Positions 62,713 through 64,000 of a DNA stretch of 64,000 nt are shown piece by piece. The notes under the pieces are model-generated. The model ran no database searches. It was not told where the DNA came from and saw nothing but the letters and a program-made list of their open reading frames with translations. The translations under genes were made by a program, and so were the position numbers. Position 1 is the stretch's first letter, and each line of letters opens with the position of its first letter. The stretch lies in NCBI GenBank assembly GCA_900544265.1, contig UQUQ01000003.1, forward strand, positions 69,834-133,833, written 5' to 3'. The stretch is from an uncultured Alistipes sp. (lineage in GTDB: Bacteria > Bacteroidota > Bacteroidia > Bacteroidales > Rikenellaceae).

Positions 62713-63828
62713 CTATTTGTGGCCGAAAAGGTGTTTGCGCAGGGAGAAATTCGCACATTTCTCCGCAAAGGCCTCGTACTCGGCCTGCAGCGAAGTCATC
62801 AGCTCGTGCACGGTCTGTATCTTCTCGGCCCGCCACGCATTCGCCCCGCAGAAGGCATAACCGTTGCGGAGTTTCCCGCGGAAGGCGTTGTAGAGAGCCA
62901 GCATGATGCAGTAGGGGCTGTGCGTGACGTCGCACGTCCTGATGCAGTCGAACGGGCAGTTCTTCGGACGCTTGAGCCCCTCCCGCACCCGGTCGAGGAA
63001 CGAGTTGCGGATGGCACGCCCGGGCATGCCGACCGGGCTCTGGATGATCTCGATATCCTCTGGGCGGGCGTCGATGTAGCTCTGCTTGAAGGCCGGATCG
63101 GCATCGCACTCCTCCGTCGTCACGAAGCGCGTGCCCAGCTGCACGCCCTCGGCGCCCAGCGCCATGATGCGGTAGATGTCCTCACCGGTGTAGATGCCGC
63201 CCCCGGCAATGACCGGGATGTGGCAGCCGTGCTCCGCTCCGAAGGCGCGGACTTCGGCCACAACCTCCGGGACGATCGCCTCGAGCGCATAGTGCTCGTC
63301 GGTAATCTGCTCGGCCTTGTAGCCGAGGTGGCCGCCGGCCTTCGGGCCCTCGACGACAATGGCGTCGGGGATGTAGCGGTACTCCGAGAACCACTTGCGG
63401 CAGAGCAGCGCCGCAGCCCGCGCCGACGAGACGATCGGGGCCAGCTTCGTGCGGGCCCCCTCCGTCAGGAACGACGGCAGGTTGAGCGGAAGCCCCGCCC
63501 CCGAGAAGATGATGTCGGCACGCTCGGCAACGGCCGTGCACACCATGTCGGCGAAGTTCGACATGGCGACCATGACGTTCACGCCGATGATGCCACGCGT
63601 CGCTTCGCGCGCCTTGCGCAGCTCCTGCTTCAGCCCCCAGACCGAGGCTTCGCGGTAATCCTTCGAATAGTCGTTGTAGATGGCCCCGAGGCCTGCCGAC
63701 GAGATGACGCCGATACCGCCCTCGCGCGCTACGGCCGACGAGAGTCCCGACAGGGAGATGCCGACGCCCATGCCGCCCTGCACAATGGGTACCGGGGCGA
63801 GCAAATCGCCGATTTTTAATGCTTTCAT
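62713..63828 (-). CDS. nitronate monooxygenase / FabK-like flavoprotein
   Basis: 371 residues. VPIVQGGMGVGISLSGLSSAVAREGGIGVISSAG is the FMN-binding start of the NMO (2-nitropropane dioxygenase) TIM barrel. VIAGGGIYTGEDIYRIMALGAEGVQLGTRFVTTEE is the phosphate-binding end. A C-terminal extension with CPFDCIRTCDVTHSPYCIMLALYNAFRGK holds four Cys and may bind metal or an Fe-S cluster (inference). Members oxidise nitronates or act as enoyl reductases. Own promoter; convergent with the Nim-like gene. Confidence 0.88.
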   Translation of the reverse strand: MKALKIGDLLAPVPIVQGGMGVGISLSGLSSAVAREGGIGVISSAGLGAIYNDYSKDYREASVWGLKQELRKAREATRGIIGVNVMVAMSNFADMVCTAVAERADIIFSGAGLPLNLPSFLTEGARTKLAPIVSSARAAALLCRKWFSEYRYIPDAIVVEGPKAGGHLGYKAEQITDEHYALEAIVPEVVAEVRAFGAEHGCHIPVIAGGGIYTGEDIYRIMALGAEGVQLGTRFVTTEECDADPAFKQSYIDARPEDIEIIQSPVGMPGRAIRNSFLDRVREGLKRPKNCPFDCIRTCDVTHSPYCIMLALYNAFRGKLRNGYAFCGANAWRAEKIQTVHELMTSLQAEYEAFAEKCANFSLRKHLFGHK

Positions 63829-63865
63829 ATCCGTATATGATATAAGACTGTAACCTAACCGGCCG

Positions 63866-63873
63866 CAAAGATA
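63866..63873 (-). promoter_or_regulatory. -7 promoter box for the nitronate monooxygenase gene
   Basis: TATCTTTG on the minus strand, 38 bases before the ATG. The stretch from here to the window end is AT-rich and shows no gene. Confidence 0.6.
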
Positions 63874-64000
63874 GGAATTTTCAAACGAAAAATTACGCCA
63901 TTCAGAATAATATCTGCCCGAATCCTAAGTACATGACAAAAATTTGAATACATCAAATTTCGGGACATAAATTGGTCGAAAAAGCACGTTGGAGATTTCC

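Overview
The window looks like a core chromosomal segment of a GC-rich Bacteroidales bacterium, most like Alistipes (Rikenellaceae). The evidence is a fused SecDF, a CCDC81-type HU protein, DUF4831, a PG0541-type protein behind an RND pump, a PII-less genome context with many short lipoproteins, and about twenty Bacteroidetes-type -7 promoter boxes (TAnnTTTG). I see no rRNA, tRNA, CRISPR array, phage, transposase or integrase gene.

Layout. 1-2.2 kb (+): end of a LUD-domain protein, a lipoprotein with an acidic Thr/Gly/Asp stalk, radA. 2.7-9.8 kb (-): AlkD-like protein and DUF4831; then a long overlapping operon of YbbR-like, coaE, folP, a repeat-rich membrane protein, lolD-like ATPase, TIGR02757 and trmN6. 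9.8-16 kb: secDF (-), an EamA permease and a GH29 fucosidase (+), an SMR exporter (-). 16.3-22.5 kb (-): dnaK, a small HTH protein, two FKBP-like lipoproteins, a 49-residue membrane protein, ruvA. 22.7-28.6 kb: an OmpH-like lipoprotein and cdaA (+), then the HU-CCDC81, sigma-54 activator, lptE, TPR-like, secG operon (-). 28.8-34.2 kb (+): arginine decarboxylase, a small secreted protein, an acyloxyacyl hydrolase-like outer-membrane protein, engB, prs. 34.4-36 kb (-): SDR and MBL-fold enzymes. 37-45.3 kb (+): a membrane AraC regulator and a TetR-TolC-HlyD-RND-PG0541 efflux operon. 45.5-53.3 kb: POT transporter (-), branching enzyme (+), amidohydrolase and the DUF1573/TonB/ExbD/ExbB genes (-), which follow tamB (53.3-58 kb). 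58.1-64 kb: Ig-like lipoprotein (-), tsaD, a lipoprotein and a Nim-like flavoprotein (+), nitronate monooxygenase (-).

Envelope biogenesis dominates: SecDF, SecG, LolD-like, LptE, TamB with a TonB-ExbBD set, OmpH-like, an FKBP pair, and a lipid A deacylase-like protein. Clear rho-independent hairpins end many units. Several starts were moved inward because a promoter or RBS lies inside the longer reading frame.

Most unusual features: (1) a two-domain FKBP-like lipoprotein whose second domain carries a roughly 70-residue Ser/Tyr/Asn/Thr insertion exactly where FKBP12 has its substrate-facing 80s loop; (2) short-period tandem repeats in several intergenic gaps, and in-frame tandem repeats in at least three proteins; (3) tamB heading an ExbB-ExbD-TonB gene set; (4) back-to-back divergent -7 boxes. 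I did not find a clearly new defence or mobile system.
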